DNA of 64,000 bases from Mesorhizobium carmichaelinearum (GCF_900199455.1 NZ_FZQR01000009.1:124001-188000); one strand, 5' to 3'; shown: positions 18,291 to 27,266, numbered from the stretch's first letter. The notes: generated from the sequence alone by a model not told the origin. A program made the numbers and translations.

Positions 18291-18808
18291 GGAAAAAGCC
18301 TCCAAAAGTGGCCTTTGCCACCCCAAAACCAAGCACTTCAACCCGATTGCACCGCCTCCCAAAACGAGTCAATGGCCGTCAGGAGACGGGCGTCCAGCCG
18401 GGGATTTTGTTGCAAGCGGGCAACAGTTTTGCCAGTCGATCGGGTCTTTTTCAGTCACGGCAAGCGACAACCGACCCACGCTTTGTTCCGGGAAATATGC
18501 ATTCTTGCTAATTTAACGCGGTCCGTTCTGCTTGACTCGGCCGCCAAAAACAGGCAGCAAACCTGCTTCGGAAGGGCTGTAATACCGCGTGCATGATCGT
18601 GGACGAGCCTTTTTTGGCACAAAGTCCACGTCTCTCTGTTGGTTTTGAGAGGGATTGGTTAACCAACTTTGTCCATATTTTGAAGCAATCGGCAACCAAC
18701 GACAGGCGCGGCAAACGCGTCGGGGACCACCTGGGATCACTCACAGAATGGTCGTCGCGGCTGACAAGGCCACGTACGGGGATAACCGATTGGAGCAAGA
18801 TTGGTTGC
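18291..18808. other. Intergenic region upstream of the DUF2778 gene
   Basis: This is 518 bases between divergent genes, so it carries promoters for both. It contains a perfect 12-bp palindrome TTGGTTAACCAA at 18655-18666, suited to a dimeric regulator. In-frame extensions of the DUF2778 gene into this stretch were rejected for lack of a ribosome site. Confidence 0.45.
18655..18666. promoter_or_regulatory. Perfect 12-bp palindrome, possible operator
   Basis: TTGGTTAACCAA is self-complementary and lies about 145 bases before the DUF2778 start. No regulator can be named from this alone. Confidence 0.3.
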
Positions 18809-20443
18809 ATGGCGTTGTCGAGTAAACACAAAATAATCTGGGACCAGCGCGAGGGCGGCGAGTTCGTCGATGCGCAGCGTGCCCCTTCCTTCAACCCGAA
18901 ACGGATCGTCCGCTGGGTCGCTATGCCCGGTGCCAGCGCCGCCGTCGGCCTGTGGCTGATCGGCACCATGGCCGGCCTCAGTTCCGTCGGCGCCTCGCTT
19001 TCGGCGACGTCGGGCGGCGGCCTGCCGCAGACGCTGGCCATGCCGGGCTCGCTGGCGATGGCCGATCCGCTGAAGCAGCATTTCCTCAGATCTTCGGCGC
19101 CGTTCGTGCTGGCCAATGCCCATGGCGGCGCGCAGGCCCTGCACGACCACGCCGTGCAATGCGGCGCCAGCTGCTTCAAGCTGGCCCGTGTGAGCCCGCT
19201 GGCGGAGAAATCCGCGCGCCTCGTGGCGCAGGCAAAGCCGGAGCAGCCAATCCTGAAGTCGAAGGCGCAGGAGCGCTTCGAACGCATGGAAGCGTCGCTG
19301 TCGCCGACCAAGCTCGCCGCCGCCTTTGCCAACGCCGGCAAGCCTGTTGCCACGGCCGACGCCCGCCCGGTGATTTCCAAGGCCGCGCCGCAGATTATCG
19401 AGGCGTCGCTGGTGCCGTCGGCCCAGGTTATGGCCAGCCTGTCGGATGACATGCCGGCTCCTGCGGCGGAACGCTTCGCCCGTGCCGACACCGGTTCCGT
19501 TGTCGTGCAGACCGCGCCGGCGCCGACGGGCTTTGCCCAGTCGCAAACCCCCGACAACGCACAGCTGGCGCTGGCCCTCGTCGAGTCGATGCCGGTCGAT
19601 GACGAGGCATTCGCCTCGCCGCTGCCGATGACCGAATCCTCGGCCGATGTCGCGGTTGCGCCTGTCGAGACCCAGCAGCAACAGCCCGGCGATGCCGCCG
19701 CGCTGCCGGATGCGCTGACCGACGACGTGCCACTGCCGACCCGACGCCCGCAGTATGACAGGCCGCAACCCAAGGCCGTCGAGCAGGACAGACCCGCGCC
19801 GCAGCCCAAGATTGCTCCGCCCAAGATCGCGCAGCAGAAACCCGCGCCGCAGGCGAAGCCGGTCCAGCAGGCACAGCAGCCGACAAGGCCGGCCCGGGCC
19901 GGCCGGTCTGGCGAGGGCGGCGACGTGCTGGCCTATGCCAAGCCGGACACGCCCTCGGGCGGCCTCGGCCAGGCGTTCAGGAACCTGTTCAACGGGCCGG
20001 GCGGCGGAAGCGGAGCCGGTCACGGCGTTGCCGTCTATGACATCAGCGCCAAGACCGTCTACATGCCGGACGGCCAGCGGCTCGAGGCGCATTCGGGCCT
20101 CGGCGCCATGGTCGACCAGCCACGCTATGTCCACGTCAAGGATCGTGGCCCGACGCCACCCAACACCTACAATCTGTCGCTGCGCGAATCCCGCTTCCAT
20201 GGCGTCGAGGCCTTGCGCCTGACCCCGGTCGGCGGCGGCAACAAATACAACCGCAACGGCCTGCTCGCCCACACCTACATGCTGCGCGGCGGCCGCGCCG
20301 AGTCCAATGGCTGCGTCGTCTTCAGGGACTACGCCCGCTTCCTCGCCGCCTTCAAGAAGGGCAAGGTCACCCGTCTCGTCGTGGTGCCGCGCCTGAACGG
20401 GTCGCCGACCCAGGTGGCGACGGACAACGCCCGCGGCGCCTGA
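18809..20443 (+). CDS. Membrane-anchored DUF2778 protein, probable cell-wall enzyme
   Basis: A 544-residue protein with one transmembrane helix at about residues 38-60, a long low-complexity linker rich in Ala, Pro, Gln and Lys (residues 70-400), and a C-terminal DUF2778 domain (about 410-540). The domain has AVYDISAKTVYMPDG at its start, HTYMLRGG and ESNGCVVFRDYARFL; the His and the SNGC cysteine are the catalytic pair of the L,D-transpeptidase-like fold known from Tlde1. This suggests action on peptidoglycan stem peptides in the periplasm. No type VI secretion genes are near, so a housekeeping wall role is more likely than an effector role. GGAG precedes the ATG. Confidence 0.82.
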   Translation: MALSSKHKIIWDQREGGEFVDAQRAPSFNPKRIVRWVAMPGASAAVGLWLIGTMAGLSSVGASLSATSGGGLPQTLAMPGSLAMADPLKQHFLRSSAPFVLANAHGGAQALHDHAVQCGASCFKLARVSPLAEKSARLVAQAKPEQPILKSKAQERFERMEASLSPTKLAAAFANAGKPVATADARPVISKAAPQIIEASLVPSAQVMASLSDDMPAPAAERFARADTGSVVVQTAPAPTGFAQSQTPDNAQLALALVESMPVDDEAFASPLPMTESSADVAVAPVETQQQQPGDAAALPDALTDDVPLPTRRPQYDRPQPKAVEQDRPAPQPKIAPPKIAQQKPAPQAKPVQQAQQPTRPARAGRSGEGGDVLAYAKPDTPSGGLGQAFRNLFNGPGGGSGAGHGVAVYDISAKTVYMPDGQRLEAHSGLGAMVDQPRYVHVKDRGPTPPNTYNLSLRESRFHGVEALRLTPVGGGNKYNRNGLLAHTYMLRGGRAESNGCVVFRDYARFLAAFKKGKVTRLVVVPRLNGSPTQVATDNARGA

Positions 20444-20570
20444 CGCGACAGGCAGGCGCCCTTCGGCACCTGCCTTCTCCTGACAGCCTTCTGTCAGGAG
20501 CCGCATCCGGGCATGCGCCTCGCCGCATCGCGCTCTTTCCATTTTCGCCAAGACCTCCCATATTCGGGAC

Positions 20571-23500
20571 ATGGCCAAATCCCCCGATAAAAGAACGCCG
20601 CCGACGGCGAATGACGACCGCGCCGCGCCGAAGCGGCGCAGCCCGCTGACCGATTTCCTCGACGCCTCGGAGCCGCTCCACAGAGGTGGCTTCGCCGAGA
20701 TGCCGCAGCCCGAACTGTCGGGCACGCCGCTGACCGGTTCGATCGCCGATTGGGCCGAACAGATCGAACAGGAGGCAGAACGCGAAGGGCGCCAGACCGG
20801 CAAGGGCGACGGCGGCAAAGCGCCAAAACCATCGAAGAAGATTCCCGAGCGTTCGTCCGCGCCCGGTCGGACTGCGCGCGGCACCTCGATGGGCGGCGCA
20901 GCCACGGCGCGCGAGCGCACGGCAGCCGGCCTCAACCCGGTCGCCGGCCTCGACATCTCGCTCGAAGAAGCCGAGACGATGACGTCGAGCGGTGTGACCG
21001 CCACGGTCGCCGCTTTGTCGGCGCTGATCGAATCCGGCAATCCGCTGCACAAGGATGGCGTGCTGTGGACGCCGCACCGCCCTGCCCGGCCGGAAAAATC
21101 CGAAGGCGGCATCGCCATCAAGATGGTGTCGGACTTCGAGCCGGCCGGCGACCAGCCGACCGCCATCAAGGACTTGGTCGAAGGCGTCGACAACAGCGAC
21201 CGCACCCAGGTGCTGCTCGGCGTCACCGGCTCCGGCAAAACCTTCACCATGGCCAAGGTGATCGAGGAGACGCAGCGCCCCGCCTTGATCCTGGCGCCCA
21301 ACAAGACACTGGCGGCACAGCTCTATTCCGAGTTCAAGAAATTCTTCCCCGACAATGCGGTGGAGTATTTCGTCTCCTACTACGATTATTACCAGCCGGA
21401 AGCCTACGTCCCGCGCACCGACACCTTCATCGAGAAGGAATCCTCGATCAACGAACAGATCGACCGCATGCGCCATTCGGCGACGCGCTCGCTGCTCGAA
21501 CGCGACGATGTCATCATCGTCGCCTCGGTGTCCTGCATCTACGGTATCGGTTCGGTCGAAACCTATACGGCGATGACCTTCCAGATGCAGATCGGCGACC
21601 GGCTCGACCAGCGGGCTCTGCTCGCCGACCTCGTCGCCCAGCAGTACAAGCGCCAGGACATCAACTTCGTCCGCGGCTCGTTCCGTGTGCGCGGCGACAC
21701 GATCGAGATCTTCCCTGCGCACTTGGAAGACCGCGCCTGGCGCATCTCGATGTTCGGCGACGAGATCGAGCAGATCACCGAGTTCGACCCGCTGACCGGC
21801 CAGAAGACCGGGGAACTGAAAAGCGTCAAGATCTACGCCAACTCACACTATGTGACGCCGCGCCCGACGCTCAACCAGGCGATCAAGTCGATCAAGGAAG
21901 AGCTCAAGCAGCGGCTGGTCGAGCTGGAGCGCGCCGGCCGCCTGCTCGAAGCCCAGCGGCTGGAGCAGCGCACCCGCTTCGACCTCGAAATGCTGGAAGC
22001 CACCGGCTCCTGCGCCGGCATCGAGAACTATTCGCGTTATCTCACCGGCCGTCAGCCCGGCGATCCGCCGCCGACCCTGTTCGAATACATTCCCGACAAT
22101 GCGCTGGTCTTCATCGACGAAAGCCACGTCACCGTGCCGCAGATCGGCGGCATGTATCGCGGCGACTTCAGGCGCAAGGCGACGCTGGCCGAATATGGCT
22201 TCCGCCTGCCCTCCTGCATGGACAACCGCCCGCTGCGCTTCGAGGAATGGGACGCCATGCGTCCGCTCTCGGTCGCCGTCTCAGCGACCCCCGGCGGCTG
22301 GGAAATGGAACAGGCCGGCGGCGTCTTCGCCGAGCAGGTCATCCGCCCGACCGGCCTGATCGACCCGCCGGTCGAGGTCCGCCCGGCGAAAAGCCAGGTC
22401 GACGATGTCGTCGGCGAGATCCGCGAGACCACCAAGGCCGGCTACCGCACGCTGGTCACCGTGCTGACCAAGCGCATGGCCGAGGATTTGACCGAATATC
22501 TGCACGAACAGGGCGTGCGCGTGCGCTACATGCACTCCGACATCGACACGCTGGAGCGCATCGAGATCCTGCGTGATTTGCGCCTTGGCGCTTTCGACGT
22601 GCTGGTCGGCATCAACCTTCTGCGCGAGGGCCTCGACATCCCCGAATGCGGCTTCGTCGCCATTCTCGATGCCGACAAGGAAGGTTTCTTGCGTTCCGAG
22701 ACGTCGCTGATCCAGACCATCGGCCGCGCCGCACGCAATGTCGATGGCAAGGTCATCCTTTACGCCGACCAGGTCACCGGCTCGATGGAAAGGGCGATGG
22801 CCGAAACCAACCGCCGCCGCGAAAAGCAGATGGAGTGGAACGCCGCCAACGGCATCACGCCGGAATCGGTCAAGTCGCGCATCTCCGACATTCTCGACTC
22901 GGTCTACGAGAAGGACCACGTCCGCGCCGACATTTCGCAGTTCACCGACAGCGCCGGCGCCATGATGGGCAACAACCTCAAGGCGCATCTCGACGCCATG
23001 GAGAAACAGATGCGCGACGCCGCCGCCAATCTCGACTTCGAGAAGGCGGCCCGCATCCGCGACGAGATCAAGCGGCTTCGCGAGATGGAACTGTCGATCT
23101 CCGAGGACCCGCTGGCCAAATATGCCGACATGGAAAGTCCGGTCTCGGGCCGCGAAAAGGGCAAGCACAACAAGGGTGTGGCCAAGCATCGCACAGTCGA
23201 GGAACAGGAGCGTTTCCGCAAGCTCGACGAGGCACGTGCCGCCGAAGAAGCGGCCAAGGCCGCCCGGCCCAACCTCTTCCGCAAGCCATCGATCGACGAC
23301 ATGGGCCCCGGCACCGACATGCCGACGCCGGCGGGTGCCGTATCGCGCTCGCTGTTCAAGAAGCAGTCGGCAGAGGAAGCGCACGGCTCCGATTTCGGCA
23401 TTCCCGGAGAGCCGGTCAAACCGCTGTTCAAGAAGAACTCGCTGGACGAGATGACGGTGCGGCGGACGGAAAAGCCGGTCGAGGGAAAAGTGCCGGCGAA

Positions 23501-23678
23501 GCCCCAACCGATCCCCCCCCTCGTGGGGGAGATGTCCGGCAGAACAGAGGGGGGCGCGAAGGATCGCGACGACAAACCAATCGTTCGCCAGCGCGCCGGC
23601 ATCGGCTCTTACGAGGATCCGGGCGACGCCCGCCGCGAAAAGCGGCGGCCGGGGAAGACGGGGCGGCCAGGAAAGTAG
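20571..23678 (+). CDS. uvrB: Excinuclease ABC subunit UvrB with N- and C-terminal extensions
   Basis: A 1035-residue UvrB; enteric UvrB is about 670. Walker A GVTGSGKT is at residues 217-224, about 180 further in than in E. coli, so the first 180 residues are an extra basic, low-complexity tail. The beta-hairpin region with YYDYYQPEAYVP, the DEAD-like FIDESHVT, motif VI QTIGRAARN and the C-terminal UVR motif (near residues 805-838) are all present. UvrB verifies damage and loads UvrC in nucleotide excision repair. The extra 200-residue C-terminal tail includes IPPLVGEMSGRTEGGA, encoded by one arm of an inverted repeat at 23523-23557, so repeat DNA has entered the coding sequence. Confidence 0.95.
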   Translation: MAKSPDKRTPPTANDDRAAPKRRSPLTDFLDASEPLHRGGFAEMPQPELSGTPLTGSIADWAEQIEQEAEREGRQTGKGDGGKAPKPSKKIPERSSAPGRTARGTSMGGAATARERTAAGLNPVAGLDISLEEAETMTSSGVTATVAALSALIESGNPLHKDGVLWTPHRPARPEKSEGGIAIKMVSDFEPAGDQPTAIKDLVEGVDNSDRTQVLLGVTGSGKTFTMAKVIEETQRPALILAPNKTLAAQLYSEFKKFFPDNAVEYFVSYYDYYQPEAYVPRTDTFIEKESSINEQIDRMRHSATRSLLERDDVIIVASVSCIYGIGSVETYTAMTFQMQIGDRLDQRALLADLVAQQYKRQDINFVRGSFRVRGDTIEIFPAHLEDRAWRISMFGDEIEQITEFDPLTGQKTGELKSVKIYANSHYVTPRPTLNQAIKSIKEELKQRLVELERAGRLLEAQRLEQRTRFDLEMLEATGSCAGIENYSRYLTGRQPGDPPPTLFEYIPDNALVFIDESHVTVPQIGGMYRGDFRRKATLAEYGFRLPSCMDNRPLRFEEWDAMRPLSVAVSATPGGWEMEQAGGVFAEQVIRPTGLIDPPVEVRPAKSQVDDVVGEIRETTKAGYRTLVTVLTKRMAEDLTEYLHEQGVRVRYMHSDIDTLERIEILRDLRLGAFDVLVGINLLREGLDIPECGFVAILDADKEGFLRSETSLIQTIGRAARNVDGKVILYADQVTGSMERAMAETNRRREKQMEWNAANGITPESVKSRISDILDSVYEKDHVRADISQFTDSAGAMMGNNLKAHLDAMEKQMRDAAANLDFEKAARIRDEIKRLREMELSISEDPLAKYADMESPVSGREKGKHNKGVAKHRTVEEQERFRKLDEARAAEEAAKAARPNLFRKPSIDDMGPGTDMPTPAGAVSRSLFKKQSAEEAHGSDFGIPGEPVKPLFKKNSLDEMTVRRTEKPVEGKVPAKPQPIPPLVGEMSGRTEGGAKDRDDKPIVRQRAGIGSYEDPGDARREKRRPGKTGRPGK

Positions 23679-23759
23679 TTTCGGAACGCCGTGCCACGAA
23701 ATCATTCGACATGTCGGCGGGACAGCGCCCCCCTCTGTCCTGCCGGACATCTCCCCCAC
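23523..23759. repeat. Inverted repeat pair spanning the end of uvrB
   Basis: Two 35-bp arms, 23523-23557 inside uvrB and 23725-23759 beyond its stop, are inverted copies with a single mismatch. Each contains GAGATGTCCGGCAG or its complement flanked by runs of G or C. The uvrB stop (23678) lies between the arms, so the element ends up coding for the last part of the protein. Confidence 0.85.
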
Positions 23760-23878
23760 TTTGGGGGGAGATTGGCAGCTTCGGCGCTCGCGCTCTCCCC
23801 TGCCAGCCCTTGCCACCAGCCCCGCCTTTGGTGTAATCGCTCCCCACACTCAACGTCTTGTCTTGAAAGGAAGGCTGC

Positions 23879-23944
23879 GTGTTTATTGATCACCATCGTC
23901 AGCGTGGCCCGATTTCTGCCCTGCGAGTTCGCTTGCAGGGCTGA
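23879..23944 (+). CDS. Putative 21-residue leader peptide of the ABC-F gene
   Basis: A GTG at 23879 with a strong AAGGAAGG ribosome site opens a short frame that ends with TGA at 23944 and encodes MFIDHHRQRGPISALRVRLQ plus a final Gly. The last third of the frame lies in a stable hairpin (23919-23940). A good ribosome site, a short arginine-rich frame and an overlapping stem just upstream of an ABC-F gene fit a translation-dependent attenuator, as known for several ABC-F resistance genes in other bacteria. This is inference from layout only. Confidence 0.5.
   Translation: MFIDHHRQRGPISALRVRLQG
23919..23940 (+). promoter_or_regulatory. Stable hairpin with TTCG loop in ABC-F leader
   Basis: CCCTGCGAG and CTTGCAGGG pair over nine positions, one of them a G-T wobble, around a TTCG tetraloop. 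Two T-runs follow at about 23960-23965 and 23977-23982, so alternative pairing and premature termination are possible in this leader. Confidence 0.55.
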
Positions 23945-24079
23945 CCAGGGACGGTCCGGGTTTTTCCCGCTTCGATTTTTTGGTCTGCCCTTCGTGGTGC
24001 CGCTACGCCGAGCCTGATGGCCAGCACGCGCACCGTCAAAGTGCATCCGGAATTATTTCGGCGAGACCAGAGAAATCCA

Positions 24080-25606
24080 ATGGCCCTGATCAGCCTCAAA
24101 TCCCTCGGCGTCACTATGAGTGCGCCGCTCTTTTCCAACCTCGACCTCACCATCGGCAGCGGCGACCGGCTCGGCATCGTTGCCGCCAACGGTCGCGGCA
24201 AGTCGACCTTGCTCAGATGCCTGACCGGCGCGATGGAGCCGACCTCCGGCGACATCACCCGCACGCGCGGCCTGCGCGTCGGCCATGTCGAACAGTCGGT
24301 TCCCCCTGCCCTGCTCAGCCGCACCTTCCACCAGGTGGTGGCCGATGCCTTGCAGGCCGATCAGGCCGAAAGCGAGATGTGGCGCGTCGACGTGGTGCTG
24401 GATTCGCTCGATGTGCCGGAGGCGATGCGAGAGCGAAAAATGCAGGCGCTGAGCGGCGGCTGGCAAAGGCTGGCGCTGATCGCCCGCGTCTGGGTCACCG
24501 ATCCCGACGTGCTGCTGCTCGACGAACCGACCAACCATCTCGACCTTGCCCGCATCAGCCAGCTGGAAAACTGGCTGAACGCGCTACCGCGCGAGGTGCC
24601 GGTCGTTATCGCCAGCCACGACCGCGCCTTCCTCGACGCCGCCACCAACCGGACGCTGTTCCTGCGCCCGGAACAGTCGCCGGTGTTCGCGTTGCCCTAC
24701 TCCCGCGCCAGACAGGCGCTCGATGAGGTCGACGCCTCGACGGCACGCAAGTTCGAGCGTGACATGAAGGTCGCCCAGCAGTTGCGAAAGCAAGCCGCCA
24801 AGCTCAACAACATCGGCATCAATTCCGGCAGCGACCTGCTGACGGTGAAAACCAAGCAGCTCAAGGAGCGTGCGGAGAAGCTGGAAGACGCTGCGGTATC
24901 GGCGCATCGCGAGAAATCGGCCGGTGCGATCAAGCTGGCCAATCGCGGCACCCATGCCAAGGTGCTGATCACGCTCGACGACGCGGCTGTCGAAACGCCT
25001 GATGGCACGCTGCTGTTCAGGACCGGCAAGCGCCATATCTGCCAGGGCGACCGCATCGTCCTGCTCGGCCGCAATGGCGTCGGCAAGTCGCGCTTCGTCA
25101 GCCTGATCCGCAACGCCATCGCTGAACCCGACACGGTCGGGAATGTCAAGGTGACGCCGTCGACGGTGCTCGGCTACAGCGACCAGGCGCTGTCGGGCAT
25201 CAGCGGCGACGACACGCCGCTGGCGATGGTGTCGCGCCGCTATGATGTCGGCGAACAGCGCGCCCGCTCGCTGCTTGCCGGCGCCGGCGTGGTCATCGAG
25301 ATGCAGGAGAAAAAGATCGGCGTCCTGTCCGGCGGCCAGAAGGCGCGGCTGATGATGCTGGCGCTGCGGCTCGCCAACCCCAACTTCTACCTGCTCGACG
25401 AGCCGACCAATCATCTCGACATCGACGGCCAGGAAGCGCTGGAGGAGGAATTGCTCAAGCACCAGGCAAGCTGCGTCCTTGCCTCGCACGACCGCTCCTT
25501 CATCCGCGCCATCGGCAACCGCTTCTGGCTGATCGACAAGCGGAAGCTGACCGAGGTCGAAGATCCGGAGGAATTCTTCCGCGAGGTGGCTGAGGCGGGT
25601 GGCTGA
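24080..25606 (+). CDS. ABC-F family ATP-binding protein
   Basis: A 508-residue protein with two ABC domains and no membrane segment, which defines the ABC-F class that acts on the ribosome. Domain 1 has Walker A GIVAANGRGKST, signature LSGGWQRLALIARV and Walker B VLLLDEPTNHLD; domain 2 has LLGRNGVGKSRF, LSGGQKARLMMLAL and FYLLDEPTNHLDID. A charged linker with helical character (about residues 205-300) joins them. ATG 24080 starts exactly at the family N-terminus; an in-frame ATG at 24017 adds 21 residues and has no ribosome site. The leader ORF and hairpin upstream suggest regulation by translation. Role: translation factor or ribosome protection against an antibiotic. Confidence 0.88.
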   Translation: MALISLKSLGVTMSAPLFSNLDLTIGSGDRLGIVAANGRGKSTLLRCLTGAMEPTSGDITRTRGLRVGHVEQSVPPALLSRTFHQVVADALQADQAESEMWRVDVVLDSLDVPEAMRERKMQALSGGWQRLALIARVWVTDPDVLLLDEPTNHLDLARISQLENWLNALPREVPVVIASHDRAFLDAATNRTLFLRPEQSPVFALPYSRARQALDEVDASTARKFERDMKVAQQLRKQAAKLNNIGINSGSDLLTVKTKQLKERAEKLEDAAVSAHREKSAGAIKLANRGTHAKVLITLDDAAVETPDGTLLFRTGKRHICQGDRIVLLGRNGVGKSRFVSLIRNAIAEPDTVGNVKVTPSTVLGYSDQALSGISGDDTPLAMVSRRYDVGEQRARSLLAGAGVVIEMQEKKIGVLSGGQKARLMMLALRLANPNFYLLDEPTNHLDIDGQEALEEELLKHQASCVLASHDRSFIRAIGNRFWLIDKRKLTEVEDPEEFFREVAEAGG

Positions 25607-25651
25607 GCGGCGACGGGTTGCTGAGACCCGGTTTCCTTGTCTGTAAATTAT

Positions 25652-25681
25652 TTGCTTACATCCCTTGATTTATGTAAGCAA
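25652..25681. promoter_or_regulatory. Operator of the HigBA toxin-antitoxin operon
   Basis: TTGCTTACAT and ATGTAAGCAA form a perfect 10-bp inverted repeat with a 10-base spacer, 18 bases before the toxin start. A third half site (GTTTACATG, 25684-25692) and an upstream TGTAA extend the array. Antitoxins of the HigA type bind such repeats to autorepress. Confidence 0.75.
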
Positions 25682-25698
25682 TCTGTTTACATGTATCC

Positions 25699-25977
25699 AT
25701 GATCAAGTACTTCAAGAACAAGGCGCTGTCGGACCTCTTTCAAACCGGAAAAACCGGCAAGATCGACGCCAAGATGCACAAGCGCATTCTTGTCCGGCTC
25801 GACCGACTGGAAGCTTCAGAGAAGCCGGAGGAGATGAACCTTCCCGGCTTTGACTTCCATCCGCTGAAAGGCTTCGATCCCATCCGCGACACGGTCCATG
25901 TCAATGGCCCGTGGTGCATCACATTTGAATTCGACGGTACGGACGCCGCCCGTGTCGACTTCGAGCAATACCACTGA
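25699..25977 (+). CDS. higB: HigB-type toxin
   Basis: A 92-residue protein of the RelE/HigB superfamily, ribosome-dependent mRNA endonucleases. LVRLDRLEASEKPEEMNLPGF and HPLKGFDPIRDTVHVNGPW followed by ITFEFDGTDAARVDFEQYH match the HigB core, with the basic and C-terminal tyrosine-histidine residues of the active site. It precedes its antitoxin, the inverted gene order characteristic of HigBA, with 27 bases between the genes. Confidence 0.9.
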   Translation: MIKYFKNKALSDLFQTGKTGKIDAKMHKRILVRLDRLEASEKPEEMNLPGFDFHPLKGFDPIRDTVHVNGPWCITFEFDGTDAARVDFEQYH

Positions 25978-26004
25978 GGCGGCCAGATTGGAGAAGTTCG
26001 ACTT

Positions 26005-26313
26005 ATGAACGTGCACAAGCCGACGCGTCCGATCGAGCGTTGTCCCTCCCACCCGGGAGCGCTGCTTGAGGACATCATCCCGGCAACTGGAAAGACCAAG
26101 GTGGAAATTGCAAATCTGCTCGGAATCTCCCGGCAGCAGCTCTATGATATCATCCGCGAAAAGAAGCCGGTTTCGCCGGCAGTGGCCGCCCGCCTTGGGA
26201 AGCTGTTCGGCGATGGCGCTGCGATCTGGCTTCGGATGCAGGCGGCTTTCGACGCCTGGCACGCCGAGCGTGAAGTGGATGTTTCAGCTATTCCGACGCT
26301 CAAGGTTGCCTAG
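26005..26313 (+). CDS. higA: HigA-type antitoxin
   Basis: A 102-residue protein with a helix-turn-helix at about residues 31-60 (TKVEIANLLGISRQQLYDIIREKKPVS). The block HPGALLEDIIPATGKTK and the terminal GDGAAIWLRMQAAFDAW are the HigA/VapI pattern. It neutralises the upstream HigB toxin and with it represses the operon through the inverted repeat at 25652-25681. Confidence 0.92.
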   Translation: MNVHKPTRPIERCPSHPGALLEDIIPATGKTKVEIANLLGISRQQLYDIIREKKPVSPAVAARLGKLFGDGAAIWLRMQAAFDAWHAEREVDVSAIPTLKVA

Positions 26314-26436
26314 GCCCGTTCTGGATTGAATCCGGTGTCGTAACAAAAATTCCGCCGCTCTGTCGGATCGGCTGGACCTGCGGCGTCCTTGGGATGCCGA
26401 CACAATGATGCCGGCTTCATCTGAGGAGAAAGCATC

Positions 26437-26610
26437 ATGTCCATTCTGTCATCCCTGGGTCGCGTCGCCAGCCGTTACGCACAGACGCGCGCCCGCCATC
26501 GCAGCGAGCGCGAGCTGCTGTCCCTGCCGATCGAACTGCGCAAGGATATCGGCTGGCCGGAAATCGTCATCGATGCGCAAAACAGCCCGCGGATCCGCAG
26601 GGCTCCCTGA
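26437..26610 (+). CDS. DUF1127-like small basic protein
   Basis: A 57-residue protein from ATG 26437 with a strong GAGGAGAAAG site. RHRSERELLSLPIELRKDIGWP matches the DUF1127 core, in which L..L....L.DIG is conserved. Members of this family are small, arginine-rich proteins common in Rhizobiales; some affect phosphate or C1 metabolism and RNA turnover, but the role here is unknown. Confidence 0.8.
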   Translation: MSILSSLGRVASRYAQTRARHRSERELLSLPIELRKDIGWPEIVIDAQNSPRIRRAP

Positions 26611-26651
26611 CTGATGCAGCCGGGAGCCACACCATTGATGGCGGCCGCCAG

Positions 26652-27266
26652 TCAGTCATGTGTATCGCCCGAAAGCGGCGTCGCCCGCATCGACGCACGC
26701 TTTTCGAAAGCCTCGAACCAGCGCGTCAGCCGCGCCCGCGCGCGAAACGACGGAAGCTGGCGGAACGCCATCCAGGACAGCGTGGTGGCGAGCGCTATAT
26801 GGCCGACATGGAGCGGCGCTTCGTCGTCCAGGGTGCTTTCGATCCAGTCGTAGCTCGCCTCGATCTTGTCCCGGTATCCCTGCGCCAGAGCGCCATAGCG
26901 CAGTGGTTCGGGCCTCCTTTCCGTCTCCCAGCGCAAGGCGATCCCCGTCTGCGCTAACCCTTGAGCGACCGATTGCAGCCGCAATGCCTGCCAGCGCGCC
27001 TCGCCGTCTTGCGGCAAAAGCTTGCGGCCGTCATGCCGCGTGTCGAGATAGGCGCAGATGACGTCGGAATCGAAGATCGCCGATGCGCCCGGCCGCAGCA
27101 GCACCGGCACCTTGCCGAGCGGGTTTTCGGCGTAGACGCGAGCGTTACGCAAGGTCGGACTGGTCTCGTGATGAATGACCTCGAGCTGATCGGCAATGCC
27201 GGCCTCATGCGCGAAGACCAGCGCCTTGCGCGCGAAAGGTGAGTGGGTCTGGTAATAGAGGATCAT
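26652..27266 (-). CDS. Glutathione S-transferase family protein
   Basis: A 204-residue GST. The N-terminal thioredoxin-like domain (residues 1-75) has YYQTHSPFARKALVFAHEAG, with serine 9 as candidate glutathione-activating residue, and the conserved cis-proline and glutathione-binding blocks KVPVLL and IFDSDVICAYLD. The helical C-terminal domain follows. ATG 27266 is used because it begins the fold; a longer reading frame upstream is unsupported. Likely role: glutathione conjugation or redox detoxification; substrate unknown. Confidence 0.88.
   Translation of the reverse strand: MILYYQTHSPFARKALVFAHEAGIADQLEVIHHETSPTLRNARVYAENPLGKVPVLLRPGASAIFDSDVICAYLDTRHDGRKLLPQDGEARWQALRLQSVAQGLAQTGIALRWETERRPEPLRYGALAQGYRDKIEASYDWIESTLDDEAPLHVGHIALATTLSWMAFRQLPSFRARARLTRWFEAFEKRASMRATPLSGDTHD

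Noticed and set aside
14859..18596. 1245-codon open frame on the plus strand
   Set aside because: It lies antisense to the well-supported PCMT and synthase-like genes; it is Arg/His/Gln/Asp-rich in the way expected of GC-rich antisense frames and has no domain.
18737..21304. 855-codon minus-strand frame
   Set aside because: Antisense to the DUF2778 gene and uvrB; no ribosome site or motif.
22281..23849. 522-codon minus-strand frame
   Set aside because: Antisense to uvrB motifs that are clearly conserved on the plus strand.
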